A stretch of DNA of 64,000 nucleotides. It comes from Trinickia sp. Y13 (GTDB taxonomy: Bacteria; Pseudomonadota; Gammaproteobacteria; Burkholderiales; Burkholderiaceae). Made by a program: the position numbers and the translations under genes. The notes under the pieces are model-generated. The model saw nothing but the letters and a program-made list of their open reading frames with translations. It did not search any database and was not told where the DNA came from. The stretch covers positions 1-64,000 of the forward strand of contig NZ_JAKWFK010000018.1 of NCBI RefSeq assembly GCF_029522115.1. The letters run 5' to 3'. Shown here one piece after another: positions 53,001-62,505 of the stretch (positions are counted from its first letter, which is position 1; each line of letters begins with the position of its first letter).

Positions 53001-54587
53001 ATGAAGATTGCGAACCTGATGGCGCTCGCGTGCGCGCTTACGCCAATTGGCCTGATGTCGATGGCCGCCCTCTCCGCTCTCGTCGGGGTGCGAAACCCAA
53101 CCACGCAGTGGAAGCGATTTGCTTTCCTCGCCCAGTTGGGACTATTGGCAGCGCTGTCGACCGTCGTGCTGCAGTTTCTATCGCCACACGTCGTGCCGGC
53201 TCAACTGTCGCGCTGGGTTGCCGTTGAACCGTTCGGCGCCTGCGTGGCCCTCCTGGTTCAACTCCTCGCCACCGTCATTGGCGTGTTCTCGTCGCGCTAC
53301 CTGGACGGCGAAGACGATCAGCAGCGCTATATCGCAGCGCTCGCCAGTGTGCTGGCCTGCGTTCATCTCCTGCTGCTTGCAAACCACTGGCTGGTGCTTA
53401 TCGTCTCGTGGTCGCTCGCCGGTTCTGCTTTGCGGCGCCTGCTATGTTTTTATCGCGATCGGCCGCTTGCGATGCTGGCAGCACACAAGAAGCGCGTGGC
53501 AGACCGGCTCGCCGACATGTTCCTGCTAGCCGCGGCCACGCTCGCATGGTCGACGGTAGGCAGCGGTTCCTTCTCGGATCTGTGGCTGCATCTTGCGCGC
53601 GACGGCGCTTCGCTCCCACTGCAAATGAGCGCGGTCTGCCTCGCATTGGCGGCCGTTTTCCGGACAGCCTTGCTACCGATGCACGGGTGGCTGATTCAGG
53701 TCATGGAAGCGCCGACCCCAGTGTCCGCACTACTACACGCGGGTGTCGTCAATCTGGGCGGCTATGTGCTGATCAGGTTCGCTCCGCTGCTTCAACATGC
53801 ACCGACAGCGTGTTGGCTCCTGGTGGCCCTCGGGCTCGGGACCGCCGTGCTAGCGGGGCTGGTGCTCCTCACCCGAACCAGCATCAAAGTTCGGCTCGCT
53901 TGGTCGACCGTGGCGCAGATGGGATTCATGTTGCTCGAATGCGGATTGGGCCTCTACACGATGGCGGCGCTCCATCTCATCGGCCACTCGCTGTACAAGG
54001 CTCACGCTTTCCTCTCCGCTTCGACGATCGTGCGCGAGAGCAAACTGAAGACGATGCGTGGCAAGACGTCGTTCTCGCGGACGAGCTTGATGGCGGCGCC
54101 CGCCTTCGCCGCATCGAGCGTCGCCGCGGTCCAGTTCTTCGTCGGGCATCTTGCGTGGCCGTGGTGGTGGAGCGGCGCGCTGGCGCTGGCCTGGGCTCCC
54201 CTCTTTTGGCTACCCGCCCTGCGCCAAGACGGCGCGACCGCGGCCTTATGGCGCGCACTGTTCGGATGGAGTATCGCCGCCGCCCTGACGACGATCACCG
54301 CTATTGGACATGCGCTGCCGCTTGGCGTCTCCGATGCGCCAAACGATGCTGCAGGCGTCGTCGCGTTGGGAGGCGTGGCGGTCATGTACCTGTCTCTCGT
54401 TGCCTTGCAGGTGTGCCCCGGACGGCTGAATACCTGGCGACGCTGGAGCTATGCGGGGTTCTACATCGACGAATTCTGCACGCGCCTCGCTCTGCGCTTT
54501 TGGCCGACGCGTTGGGCTTCCGGCCCGATAGCAGCAGCGCGCGAGCACACGATGAAAGGTTCGATGGTCGCGGTGGCGGCCGAGTGA
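53001..54587 (+). CDS. dabB: NuoL-like membrane subunit of the inorganic carbon transporter
   Basis: A 528-residue polytopic protein of the proton-conducting NADH-dehydrogenase subunit 5 (NuoL/MrpA) family, with about fourteen hydrophobic segments. LLPMHGWLIQVMEAPTPVSALLHAG is the signature carrying conserved Lys/His/Glu positions for ion conduction, and AWSTVAQMGFMLLECGLG is also typical. Its neighbour is a DabA (DUF2309) gene 28 bp downstream, which identifies it as DabB rather than part of complex I or Mrp. Confidence 0.92.
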   Translation: MKIANLMALACALTPIGLMSMAALSALVGVRNPTTQWKRFAFLAQLGLLAALSTVVLQFLSPHVVPAQLSRWVAVEPFGACVALLVQLLATVIGVFSSRYLDGEDDQQRYIAALASVLACVHLLLLANHWLVLIVSWSLAGSALRRLLCFYRDRPLAMLAAHKKRVADRLADMFLLAAATLAWSTVGSGSFSDLWLHLARDGASLPLQMSAVCLALAAVFRTALLPMHGWLIQVMEAPTPVSALLHAGVVNLGGYVLIRFAPLLQHAPTACWLLVALGLGTAVLAGLVLLTRTSIKVRLAWSTVAQMGFMLLECGLGLYTMAALHLIGHSLYKAHAFLSASTIVRESKLKTMRGKTSFSRTSLMAAPAFAASSVAAVQFFVGHLAWPWWWSGALALAWAPLFWLPALRQDGATAALWRALFGWSIAAALTTITAIGHALPLGVSDAPNDAAGVVALGGVAVMYLSLVALQVCPGRLNTWRRWSYAGFYIDEFCTRLALRFWPTRWASGPIAAAREHTMKGSMVAVAAE

Positions 54588-54615
54588 AAGACGACATTGA
54601 GCATTGGGAAATCAT

Positions 54616-57189
54616 ATGGAAGCCTTGGGATTGCGCGATGACCTTTCGCGCCACAACCCGGAAGAATCGTGGGTCGACCGTCATGCGCCCGCGGGCGTGC
54701 CCGGACACGAATTGACTGCTCAAATCGAGGCCGCTTGCGAACGCGCATGCGGGTCGATTGCGCCTGCGTGGCCGCTAGATCGCGCCATTGCCGTCAATCC
54801 GCATTGGGCACGGACAGGTCGGCCGGTGCGGCTCGTCGCGGCACGCATGGCCGTCCTGGGGGGCATTCGGTTGTTTCCGTCTCGCCGCTACATTGCGGAT
54901 GCGTGGAGCAAAGAGCGCATCGCACACGCGGATCTTGCCTATGCCCTCGCTTCGCTGCCGGCTGCGCGCGCGAACGCGTTGACGGCAAAACAGTGCATCG
55001 ACGCATTGGACTGCGACGACAATCCGCCGCGTTTGCCGCTTCTAATCGACGTGCTGGATGACGCCCCCACGCGCGACAATTGCTTAACTTACAGGCAGGC
55101 GGTGACGCATCAGATCGGTCAAACGTGCGCCGCCTACTTCGATGACAGCCAGGCGGAGTGGCAGCCCGATCGATCTGGCGGGCTCTATGCCTTTTGGCGC
55201 AACACGATCACGCACGATCATGGCATCGGAACACTGATGGGAATACCCGAGCTCGGCAAGTGGCTAGACAAGATTCCCGTCGACCGCCGCCAAGCTGAAA
55301 CGTGGGTCTTGCAGCGCGTGGGCTTGCCGCCCGAGGTGTGGGCCGATTATTTGGAAGCCGTCCTGCTCACCGTCAACGGTTGGGCTTCATGGTGCGCCTA
55401 TCTTGGCTGGCAGGCCAAGTTGGCCGGCGAAACCGACCCGCATTTGCGGGACTTGCTGGCCATTCGCCTGGCTTGGGGCGTGATCTTGCTCGAAAGCAAA
55501 GGGGCCTCGAATGCTCGCCGGGCGTTTTCGGCATTGCAGGCCCAGTGGCGCGACGCTGCCGCGGTGCTACGGCACGCGCAAGAGATGCTGGTTATCGACG
55601 AGGTTTGGCAGGTGGCCCTCGAAACCGGCTATCAACGGCAACTCGCACGTAAGCTCAGCATGACATCCTCGTCTCGCGCGACAGCGGTCCCCAGCCATTC
55701 GATCGAAGTGCAGGCGGCCTTTTGTATCGACGTCCGCAGCGAACGGATGCGCCGCGCCATAGAGGCCGTGTGGCCAGCCGTGCAAACGGTCGGTTTCGCG
55801 GGCTTCTTCGGCCTACCCGTTGCCTACGCGCCGCTTGGCGCGTCGGCGTCGAGACCTCAACTGCCAGCGCTGCTCGCGCCTTCACTGGCGTTGACCGATC
55901 GCATCATTGCGTCTGACGCCGATCGGGCGGAAGGCGATGCGACCCTGCGCGACAGAGCGCGTCGAGGCAGAAGACGTCGATTTGCGCTTTCGGAGCAGGG
56001 GCAAGCACTCGGCCGCTGGCCCAACGCCGCGTTTTCGTTTGTCGAGGCAGCTGGGCTGGGATATGCCGGAAAACTTGCACAATGGTTCGCCCCCTCAGAC
56101 GACCCGCGGGGGCGAGACGATTTGACGGGACTACCTGCACGTTACAGAGCAATCTGCCGCCCAACGCTCGGCGATTTGGATATCGACACGAAGGTCGAGC
56201 TCGCGGCGCGCGTGCTCCATGCGATCGGGCTGGACCGGCATCTGGCGCCTCTCGTGCTGTTCGTCGGCCACGGCAGTCAAAGCAGCAACAATGCCCACGC
56301 GGCGTCATTGGATTGCGGCGCCTGCTGCGGTCAGACGGGCGAAGTGAACGCGCGCGCGTTGGCGCTACTGCTCAACGATGCTGCCGTTCGCGAGGGACTC
56401 AAGCGCAGCGGCATTGCCATCCCGCACGAAACCGTCTTCGTGGCCGCCCTGCACAACACCACCACCGATGAAGTCGAGGGCTTCGACCTGGATTTGTTGT
56501 CGCCAGTTGCCCTCGAGCGCTGGAACCGCATGCAGCGCGTTTTTGCTCAAGCTGGCGACCAGGTTCGCCGCGAGCGCGCCGCCAGTCTCGATATCGATCC
56601 TCGAACTGCGGGCGCCCAACTGCTCACGCTGCTGCGCCGTCGAGCCAACGATGGCGCACAGACACGGCCGGAGTGGGGGCTTGCCGGTAATGCCGCATGC
56701 ATCATCGCACCACGCCATCGCACCTATGGCGCGACTTTGGACGGACGTTGTTTCTTGCACGACTACGACCCGAACCGTGACCCGGACGGTAGCTTGCTGG
56801 AATCGTTGATGACAGGGCCGCTGCTCGTGGCTCACTGGATCAACTGGCAGTATCACGCGTCGACATGCGACCCGGTGCATCTGGGCAGCGGGAACAAGGT
56901 CCTGCATAACGTCGTGGGGGGGCGGATCGGCGTGTTCGAGGGCAACGGCGGCGACCTCCGAATCGGGCTGGCCCGCCAGTCGGTACACGATGGAAGGCGC
57001 TGGGTACATGAGCCGCTTCGAATGACCGCGATTATCGACGCTTCGGAAAATGCAATCGAGTGCGTGCTGCACGAGCGCGAGGCGCTGCACCGCCTCGTCG
57101 AAAACGGCTGGTTGCATTTATGGCGGTTCGATCGCTCGAACATGGCCCGCTACGTCGACGGTAGATGGCATGCGCTGACGCTGGGCTGA
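54616..57189 (+). CDS. dabA: DabA carbonic-anhydrase-like subunit (DUF2309)
   Basis: An 857-residue cytosolic protein. The zinc site of DabA is visible: Cys370 and Asp372 (FCIDVRSERMRRAIEA), His552 (FVGHGSQSSNN) and Cys567 (LDCGACCGQ), with the same 15-residue His-Cys spacing as in Halothiobacillus. With DabB it couples ion flow to one-way hydration of CO2 into bicarbonate inside the cell. ATG at 54616 has GGGAA upstream; a TTG four codons earlier is less likely. Confidence 0.94.
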   Translation: MEALGLRDDLSRHNPEESWVDRHAPAGVPGHELTAQIEAACERACGSIAPAWPLDRAIAVNPHWARTGRPVRLVAARMAVLGGIRLFPSRRYIADAWSKERIAHADLAYALASLPAARANALTAKQCIDALDCDDNPPRLPLLIDVLDDAPTRDNCLTYRQAVTHQIGQTCAAYFDDSQAEWQPDRSGGLYAFWRNTITHDHGIGTLMGIPELGKWLDKIPVDRRQAETWVLQRVGLPPEVWADYLEAVLLTVNGWASWCAYLGWQAKLAGETDPHLRDLLAIRLAWGVILLESKGASNARRAFSALQAQWRDAAAVLRHAQEMLVIDEVWQVALETGYQRQLARKLSMTSSSRATAVPSHSIEVQAAFCIDVRSERMRRAIEAVWPAVQTVGFAGFFGLPVAYAPLGASASRPQLPALLAPSLALTDRIIASDADRAEGDATLRDRARRGRRRRFALSEQGQALGRWPNAAFSFVEAAGLGYAGKLAQWFAPSDDPRGRDDLTGLPARYRAICRPTLGDLDIDTKVELAARVLHAIGLDRHLAPLVLFVGHGSQSSNNAHAASLDCGACCGQTGEVNARALALLLNDAAVREGLKRSGIAIPHETVFVAALHNTTTDEVEGFDLDLLSPVALERWNRMQRVFAQAGDQVRRERAASLDIDPRTAGAQLLTLLRRRANDGAQTRPEWGLAGNAACIIAPRHRTYGATLDGRCFLHDYDPNRDPDGSLLESLMTGPLLVAHWINWQYHASTCDPVHLGSGNKVLHNVVGGRIGVFEGNGGDLRIGLARQSVHDGRRWVHEPLRMTAIIDASENAIECVLHEREALHRLVENGWLHLWRFDRSNMARYVDGRWHALTLG

Positions 57190-57396
57190 GACGGCCACGG
57201 GCCGAGGCATGGCGAGCCGATGAACCCGGCGTTTCGCTATCCGCAATCCACGCCGTCTCTCGTCCGCCGTCCGCCGTCCGACACGTTCGGCGGGCGGACA
57301 TCGGGGCAATAGGAGGGAGTGTAGAGCGGCCCGAGTTCGTCGGCGCAAAACACGGGCTCTCTGCGTTCCATCCAGCGTCGTCGACCAACGACGACG

Positions 57397-58515
57397 TCAG
57401 AACCTGTGACGCATACCGATCACGACAGCCGTTTGCGCCGAGCCGCTAGCGGTCCCGCCTGCGGCATTGATGGAGGCGTGCAGATTGCCGGACGTCTTTT
57501 GATAGAACACATTTGCATACAGGTCCGTGCGTTTCGACAATAAATAGTCCGCACCGGCACTGGTTTGCAGATAGTGCCCGGAATCACCCGCCTGACTGAC
57601 GCCGGTATACGATTCCGCCAGCGCCAGCACGACCGTAGGCGTCAACCGATACGAAACGCTACCGTCGAAGTTATGGAAGTGAATGGACCCACGCGTGGCC
57701 GTCAGCGGCGTCGACGAGTCGGTGTAGAGGGAACCCGTGTACAAGAGCCTCACGGTTGCCGGCCCGTACACATACGATCCGGCTGCGCCCCATTGATCGA
57801 CTCGCGAGCCACTGATAAGCGGATCGGACACCCCGCTCGAAGAGGGGTTGCCCACCACCGCCCCACCGATGGCGCCGGGACTCTGCATGCGGGCATAGCC
57901 GGCTCCGAATTTCAAAGGCCCGTTCACATAAGTCGCGCCGACACTATAGGAGCGATTATTCGCGAAGTTCGTCGAATTTGAAAAGGCGTACATCGCCTCT
58001 GCCTGGAAGCCGGAAATGACACGTGACGAAAATTTGATCGAATTGTCGGTGCGAAACGTATTATCCAGATTGTCATTGTCGAATGGATGTGTGGCCAATT
58101 GCGCGAGCGACCATCCGGCCGCCGCGAATGGCTCGACGAAATCTTGCATCGCATTGTATTGGCGGCCCATCGTCAGGGCGCCGAACTCGGCGCTGGAAAG
58201 ACCGACAAAGGCTTGCCGGCCAAACAGGCGCCCGCCTTGGCCAAAGGTACCGTTGTTGATGCCAAATCCGTTTTCGAGTTGAAATATCGCTTTCAGCCCC
58301 CCGCCTAAGTCCTCGCTGCCCTTGAAGCCCCAGCGCGAGCCGGATGCGTTTCCACTGGCCAATTGCCAGAGCGACTTGCCGCCTTTAGGCGTGTTCACGT
58401 TGCTGGTGTATAAGACGCCGGCGTCGGCAATGCCATAAAGCGTGACGGTACTCTGTGCCTTGGCAATCCCAGCAAATGTGCTCAGCGCAGCGAGTGTGAT
58501 AAGCGTTTTCTTCAT
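57397..58515 (-). CDS. Gram-negative porin (Porin_4 family)
   Basis: A 372-residue porin: signal peptide MKKTLITLAALSTFAGIAKAQ, mature start STVTLYGIADAGVLYTSN, KGSEDLGGGLKAIFQLENGF, GRLFGRQAFVGLS, and C-terminal VVIGMRHRF with terminal Phe. The ATG at 58515 has GGAGATCG upstream (a TTG precedes it). It follows the tctBA transporter genes by 248 bp on the same strand and may admit the same carboxylates. The convergent 57190-57396 gap contains CGTCCGC-type heptamer repeats and a GC-rich hairpin near 57267-57299. Confidence 0.93.
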   Translation of the reverse strand: MKKTLITLAALSTFAGIAKAQSTVTLYGIADAGVLYTSNVNTPKGGKSLWQLASGNASGSRWGFKGSEDLGGGLKAIFQLENGFGINNGTFGQGGRLFGRQAFVGLSSAEFGALTMGRQYNAMQDFVEPFAAAGWSLAQLATHPFDNDNLDNTFRTDNSIKFSSRVISGFQAEAMYAFSNSTNFANNRSYSVGATYVNGPLKFGAGYARMQSPGAIGGAVVGNPSSSGVSDPLISGSRVDQWGAAGSYVYGPATVRLLYTGSLYTDSSTPLTATRGSIHFHNFDGSVSYRLTPTVVLALAESYTGVSQAGDSGHYLQTSAGADYLLSKRTDLYANVFYQKTSGNLHASINAAGGTASGSAQTAVVIGMRHRF

Positions 58516-58763
58516 CAAGCGATCTCCAAATATCGACTATCGATAGTGTTTTTTGTATGAAACAACGGCCTAACCGAAAACATGCAAACGACGTCATTCC
58601 CTCCTTTTTAAAACGAAGCTCGAAATGGGCGGATCGCGCGCGCGCCATCGCTGCGCCGCGGCCTACGCGGCGCATGTCATTCAGATGTGTTTCTCGTCAG
58701 GGGGTGCGTTCAGGCCGCTATGCGTGAAGCTAGCGACGCGTGGATTTCAGCCGCAGGCGGCCA

Positions 58764-60311
58764 TCATTCTTGCCCGTTCGTGAGCCTGTATTGCGCGCGT
58801 GCTCGCAGTCGCATGAACAGAGAATCCGATCCCCATATGAGAAAGGACCCGACCTGCCAGCCCGGGATGATCGCCGCCAATCCGAGGACGGTTGCGCTGA
58901 TGGGACGATGCAGAAACACGCCAAGATCGCCGTGCGAGAGCAAGAGCGCGCGACGGACGTTCGATTCCAGCATCGGGCCGAGCACGAAGCCGAGAAGGAT
59001 CGGCGCGACCGGAAAATCCAGCGCCATGAACAATGCTCCAACGACACCGAACGCCGCCACCGATGCAACGTCGAACAAATCGTTGCGCATGCTGTACACG
59101 CCCACGCACACGAAGAACACAGCGGCCGGATAGAGGATCCGATACGGCACTTGGAGCATCTTGACCCACACTCCGATGAGCGGCACGTTAAGAATCATCA
59201 AGATCAAATTGCCGATCCAAAAGCTCGCAATCAATCCCCAAAAGATGTCGCGGTGATCGATGATCAGCAGCGGCCCCGGCTGTATACCCTTCAAGATCAA
59301 TGCGCCCATGATGAGCGCCATGACTGCATCCCCGGGGATACCGAGTGTCATCGTAGGGATGAAGTCCACTTGCGTCTTGGAATGCGATGCGGCCTCGGGA
59401 CTCGCCACCCCTTCGATTGCGCCCTTGCCGAACCTGCTCGGATCTTTTGCGATCTTCCGTTCGAATGCGTAGGCGATGAACGTCGTGATCGTCGGCCCGG
59501 TACCGGGCATGCCTCCGAACAGCACCCCGATCAACGTGCCGCGAAGTGTCGGAGCCACCGCCTTGCGCAAGTCGGCCAGCGATGGCCGCATGTCGCGCGC
59601 GCGCACTTTCGGCCTCGCTTCGACGATCTTTTCCCGGTTGACGTGCATCAGGAAGTCGGCGATCGCGAACACGCCCATGCATATCGCCCCGAGTTCCACG
59701 CCGTCGTACAGCGATGCGACGCCAAAGGTGAACCGGAAGGTACCCGTGATCAGGTCGGTGCCAACCGTGCCGCACAGCAGCCCGAACAGTGTGGTCGCGA
59801 TGCCTTTGAGCGGTGAGCCTCGAGACATCGTCGATCCTGCGATCAGGCCCAACACCATGATCGACGCGATCTCTGTCGGTCCAAACTTGAAAGCTACCCT
59901 GACCAGCAACGGAGACATGAAGATCATGACCAAGATGCCGATGCTGGCGGCGAAGAACGACGAGAGCATTGCGACACCCAATGCGGCGCCGCCCTTACCC
60001 GCGCGCGTAAGCGGATAGCCGTCGATGCAAGTGACCGCATGCGGTGGATGGCTCGGCAAATTCAGCAGAATGGCCCCGATCGCGCCTCCGTATTGCGATC
60101 CGTAGAAGATGCCCGCGAGCATGATGATGGCCGGCACCGACGCCATGAAATACGTCAGCGGCAATAAGATCGAGATGGCCGTGATCGGCCCCATTCCGGG
60201 CAACACACCGATCAAGTTACCCAGCAATACGCCGACAACTGCCCACATGAGGTGCGACGGCTGCAAAGCAACACCAAATCCGTAAAGCAGATCCATGATG
60301 GTCTGGTGCAT
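58764..60311 (-). CDS. tctA: Tripartite tricarboxylate transporter, large permease
   Basis: A 515-residue TctA-family permease. GNLIGVLPGMGPITAISILLP and FGGMPGTGPTITTFIAY are the two conserved glycine-rich repeats, and IFYGSQYGGAIGAILLNLP lies between them. It transports citrate-like or other carboxylates using an ion gradient and a periplasmic binding protein. ATG at 60311 is two bases after the tctB stop and has GGGAG upstream; a GTG at 60320 is an alternative. The TctC binding protein is not in the window. Confidence 0.93.
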   Translation of the reverse strand: MHQTIMDLLYGFGVALQPSHLMWAVVGVLLGNLIGVLPGMGPITAISILLPLTYFMASVPAIIMLAGIFYGSQYGGAIGAILLNLPSHPPHAVTCIDGYPLTRAGKGGAALGVAMLSSFFAASIGILVMIFMSPLLVRVAFKFGPTEIASIMVLGLIAGSTMSRGSPLKGIATTLFGLLCGTVGTDLITGTFRFTFGVASLYDGVELGAICMGVFAIADFLMHVNREKIVEARPKVRARDMRPSLADLRKAVAPTLRGTLIGVLFGGMPGTGPTITTFIAYAFERKIAKDPSRFGKGAIEGVASPEAASHSKTQVDFIPTMTLGIPGDAVMALIMGALILKGIQPGPLLIIDHRDIFWGLIASFWIGNLILMILNVPLIGVWVKMLQVPYRILYPAAVFFVCVGVYSMRNDLFDVASVAAFGVVGALFMALDFPVAPILLGFVLGPMLESNVRRALLLSHGDLGVFLHRPISATVLGLAAIIPGWQVGSFLIWGSDSLFMRLRARAQYRLTNGQE

Positions 60312-60313
60312 GA

Positions 60314-60772
60314 TCACCACTCCCAGCTAAACGCCGGCAGCTGCAGATGCAGCCCCCAGATGAATACGACATAGCAGAAGAGCGTGAGCACACCGGCCAT
60401 CGCCAGTACGTCGCGCAAGCTGTTGCGGCGATCCGCGAAACCCGCGATGGCAACGGCGGAGAACGTCGCGGGCAGCAAGCCGAGATGCGCCGCGGCGGCG
60501 ACGAAGGCGAGCACCGACAGCAGAACCAGAGCGGCGCCGCGCCACGCCGCGGCCGACGGCCTAGTCAGCACGGCGGCATCTTTCGAAGTCACGGCAATCA
60601 ACGCGCCAACGATCAGCAGAAGCACGCCGAGCGCAGCGGGAAAGAATCCCGGCCCCATCTGCCCCAGGGTGCCGATGCCGTAGCTTCGGCTTTGGTAGCA
60701 GACGGCGCCCCCCAACACCACCAGTAGCAAACCGGCCCAAATGTCCCGCTTGTTCCAAGCGTTCGCAGTCAT
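60314..60772 (-). CDS. tctB: Tripartite tricarboxylate transporter, small subunit
   Basis: A 152-residue membrane protein with four hydrophobic segments, including DIWAGLLLVVLGGAVCYQSRSYGIGTLGQMGPGFFP, the TctB family start. ATG at 60772 has GGAGACAAAG upstream; an in-frame GTG at 60784 is less likely. It is coupled to tctA. Confidence 0.9.
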   Translation of the reverse strand: MTANAWNKRDIWAGLLLVVLGGAVCYQSRSYGIGTLGQMGPGFFPAALGVLLLIVGALIAVTSKDAAVLTRPSAAAWRGAALVLLSVLAFVAAAAHLGLLPATFSAVAIAGFADRRNSLRDVLAMAGVLTLFCYVVFIWGLHLQLPAFSWEW

Positions 60773-60924
60773 CTTTGTCTCCACTCTCTCTTATATCTCG
60801 GTCGAACCAGCGCTCGATCCCATTCACTCCGGCACATCGTCAAGCTCGAATCCGACGTGCCTATCCGTGTTCGTCGTTCGGCGCACCCGGCTATCGACGC
60901 GTCGCCGTTGGCGCCCAACCGACA

Positions 60925-62265
60925 TCACGGCCGACCTAGACCCAGCACGTCGGATCTGAGTTCCAGGCGCCACAGTTGCGCAAGCAATTCTCGCGCGGGC
61001 GTTTCACCAACGACGGGGGCCACCAATTCGATGAACTTCGCGTTCAGTTCGTCATCGCGGAGCGGCAACTCTGGATCGCCTTTGCGATGGCGCTGAAGAT
61101 GCACGAGACGCGTCCCGTCGGTCAGCGTCAACGTGACCCTCGCTGATCGCTCCCGTGGAAAGGCATCGTCCAATTCCGGATCCACAGCGACTTGCGTGCA
61201 TGCCATCAACCGACGCACGACGGGATCGGCCATCCGCGCAGGCGTGTAGGCTTGCTGACGTAAGCTGCCATCTACGAGCGCGGTCGCAACCACATAGCGC
61301 ATACTGAAGCGGGCCTCGTTCGCCGTCTCGGGTAACACGTGGCAGGCGATGTCGAGGGCGGGACGGTAAGTCTCGATGGCGATGCCGCTAATGTCCTCGA
61401 TGGCGAACGGGTGAGCGCGGCGCAATTCCAACGCGGCATCGACCGCCGCAAAAGTGTGGCCGCACCCGACATGATTCTTGACCGTGAGCCGCGCGATATG
61501 AAAGTCGCGGCCCAAAGTGCAGGCGACGTGGGACCAATCGGCTTCGTCGCTCATCGCTACCCCGAACCCGCTATCGCCCTCGAGCACGTCCGCACCTCCG
61601 GTGACGCCCGCAGCCGCGAGTTGCGCCGCCAAACATCCGCCTTCGGCGGCTCGGCCGGTATGGAGCGGCTTGGACATCGAATCCGTTCTGAATGCCTGCT
61701 GCAAACCAGCCGCGAAGGTCGCCGCAGTCGCCAGCGCATGCGCGTGGCCGGCTTCGTCGAGCCCCAGAACGACGCCAGCGGCCGCGGCCGCGCCAAACGT
61801 TCCGACCGTGCCGCTGTTGTGCCAGTAAAGGTAGTGAGATCGGCCCAGCGCAACGCCGATCCGAGTCGAGATCTCATACCCCGCAATGACACCGCGCAGG
61901 AACCGCAGGCCACTGCAACCCGCCTGCTGTGCGGCAGCGAGCGCAGCAGCCACCGTCGCGGCGCCGGGGTGGTACATCGCGTCTCGGAAGCTGTCGTCGA
62001 CCTCGGCCGCGTGCGCAGCGGCGCCGTGGATCAAAGCGGCCGCGCGGGGCGTCGCGGCCCCACCTCGCAACAAAGTAGCGGCCCCGTGGCCCAGATCGTC
62101 GGCCAAGACTCGCTCGAGCATCGGCACCGGCGATACGCTCAAACCCGCAAACGCCGAGGCGAACCAATCGACGACCGCTCGCTTCGCGTGGTGAAGCACC
62201 TCCTCGGGAGGGGGCGCCTTCTGCAATGAAGCGGCGTAGCGCGCCAGAGCTTGTGTCACGTACAT
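60925..62265 (-). CDS. MmgE/PrpD-family protein
   Basis: A 446-residue protein of the 2-methylcitrate dehydratase/aconitate-decarboxylase fold. The N-terminal helical domain has AKRAVVDWFASAFAG and AALIHGAAAHAAEVDDSF; the middle part has FAAGLQQAFRTDSMSKPLHTGRAAEGG and NHVGCGHTF. Members dehydrate, isomerise or decarboxylate tricarboxylates. It precedes tctBA in the same direction, so the operon imports and degrades a di- or tricarboxylate such as an aconitate or citramalate relative (inference). Confidence 0.9.
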   Translation of the reverse strand: MYVTQALARYAASLQKAPPPEEVLHHAKRAVVDWFASAFAGLSVSPVPMLERVLADDLGHGAATLLRGGAATPRAAALIHGAAAHAAEVDDSFRDAMYHPGAATVAAALAAAQQAGCSGLRFLRGVIAGYEISTRIGVALGRSHYLYWHNSGTVGTFGAAAAAGVVLGLDEAGHAHALATAATFAAGLQQAFRTDSMSKPLHTGRAAEGGCLAAQLAAAGVTGGADVLEGDSGFGVAMSDEADWSHVACTLGRDFHIARLTVKNHVGCGHTFAAVDAALELRRAHPFAIEDISGIAIETYRPALDIACHVLPETANEARFSMRYVVATALVDGSLRQQAYTPARMADPVVRRLMACTQVAVDPELDDAFPRERSARVTLTLTDGTRLVHLQRHRKGDPELPLRDDELNAKFIELVAPVVGETPARELLAQLWRLELRSDVLGLGRP

Positions 62266-62359
62266 ATCAACCTACTCCCGCCAATCGTGGTGCAACTGCC
62301 CCACCACTGCAATACCGCTGCGCCGCTGCGCGTTCGGCGATCCACCGAATGCGCACGCA

Positions 62360-62497
62360 TCAGACGCGCTCCAATACGACCGCCACGCCCTGGCCAACTC
62401 CGATGCACATCGTGCACAACGCATAGCGTCCACGAATGCGATGCAGTTGATTGATCGCGGTCGTTGCGAGGCGCTGGCCGATACGCGCCACGCCCCT
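62360..62497 (-). pseudogene. C-terminal remnant of an acetyl-CoA acetyltransferase (thiolase)
   Basis: A 45-residue frame bounded by stops encodes ARIGQRLATTAINQL and then GRYALCTMCIGVGQGVAVVL followed by ERV and stop, matching the thiolase C terminus with its catalytic Cys motif (CIGxGxG). Nothing of the remaining 340 or so residues is present. It lies immediately downstream of the acyl-CoA synthetase, so a thiolase gene once in this operon has been almost fully deleted. Confidence 0.78.
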
Positions 62498-62505
62498 TCA
62501 CACGA

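Noticed and set aside
57260-57280. CGTCCGC heptamer repeats as a CRISPR-like or tandem repeat array
   Set aside because: Only two to three short units without spacers; simple sequence slippage between convergent genes.
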